In this document: positions 6,214 to 6,468 of the stretch, piece after piece
Position numbering within the stretch: the stretch's first letter is position 1
How the letters are laid out: each line of letters starts with the position of its first letter
Translations under genes and position numbers: made by a program
Source of the DNA: an uncultured Selenomonadales bacterium
GTDB taxonomy: Bacteria > Bacillota_C > Negativicutes > Selenomonadales > Selenomonadaceae
DNA length: 6,468 nt
NCBI GenBank assembly: GCA_947302675.1
Contig: CAMYWI010000082.1
Span: 1-6,468 of the forward strand
Reading direction: 5' to 3'
Notes under the pieces: generated by a model
Databases searched by the model: none
What the model saw: only the letters and a program-made list of their open reading frames with translations
Told to the model about the DNA's origin: nothing

Positions 6214-6468
6214 GCCGAGCGTTGAGTTAGTTGACGACTTCGACGCGGCGGCGGTCATGAAGAAAATCGAGCGGGCGGGGCGTGTCTGCTACAAGTCGGA
6301 GGGCAACATCAAAGACGACAGCGCGGAGAAATTTATTCGCGGGATAATCAAGCGCGGTCATGAATCGGTTATCGAGCACGCGACCGTTTCTTTCAAAATC
6401 ATTTGCGATAGGGGCGTTACTCATGAACTCGTTCGCCATAGGATCGCGAGTTACAGCCAGGAAAGTTC
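6200..6468 (+). CDS. thyX: Flavin-dependent thymidylate synthase, N-terminal part (cut by window edge)
   Basis: ThyX converts dUMP to dTMP using methylenetetrahydrofolate, NADPH and FAD, in place of or alongside ThyA. The 89 codons visible include R25-AGRVCYKS, GHESVIEH (53-60) and the diagnostic ThyX motif RHR.......S at residues 79-89 (RHRIASYSQES), which binds FAD and dUMP. The family is usually about 200-260 residues, so over half of the gene lies outside the window. The ATG at 6200 is set by AAGGAGG 9 nt upstream. The first 14 bp overlap the NYN-repeat gene in another frame, so the two are almost certainly on one transcript. No separate promoter is evident. Confidence 0.95.
   Translation, partial: MKIIEPSVELVDDFDAAAVMKKIERAGRVCYKSEGNIKDDSAEKFIRGIIKRGHESVIEHATVSFKIICDRGVTHELVRHRIASYSQES

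Overview
The window comes from a gene-dense bacterial chromosome of intermediate G+C. It has strong Shine-Dalgarno sites, genes that overlap or abut, and consensus-like sigma-70/sigma-A promoters. The single-chain PurL with an extended N-terminal region, the M20 dipeptidase PepD, the flavin-dependent thymidylate synthase ThyX and the AAGGAGG-type ribosome sites fit an anaerobic Bacillota. A Negativicutes or Clostridia member is my guess, but nothing in the window proves the taxon.

Layout. (1) Positions 1-1027, minus strand: the N-terminal 342 codons of purL, running off the left edge. (2) Positions 1028-1124: a compact divergent promoter region in which the -35 boxes of the two opposing promoters overlap on one TTGGCAA sequence. 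(3) Positions 1125-2893, plus strand: a two-gene unit made of a secreted SIMPL-domain protein (DUF541) and a membrane acyltransferase-3 protein, joined by an ATGA stop/start overlap. (4) Positions 2850-4310, minus strand: a complete pepD-type dipeptidase whose 3' end overlaps the acyltransferase 3' end tail to tail by 44 bp. (5) Positions 4311-4446: a second divergent intergenic region with an imperfect dyad. (6) Positions 4447-6213, plus strand: a TTG-started NYN-domain (PIN-like) putative RNase followed by five tandem repeats of about 87 residues. (7) Positions 6200 to the right edge, plus strand: the 5' part of thyX, overlapping the NYN gene by 14 bp with its ribosome site inside the NYN coding sequence.

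Functional picture. purL and thyX are nucleotide-biosynthesis genes, and pepD is housekeeping peptide turnover. The SIMPL/acyltransferase pair looks like an envelope module. The most unusual gene is the NYN-repeat protein. Its N-terminal 140 residues carry a recognisable set of acidic nuclease residues. The remaining three quarters is a regular array of a repeat I do not recognise, predicted as beta-beta-alpha-alpha-beta, which could bind RNA or protein. Its tight coupling to thyX is the best lead for an undescribed system here, though co-transcription may be only incidental.
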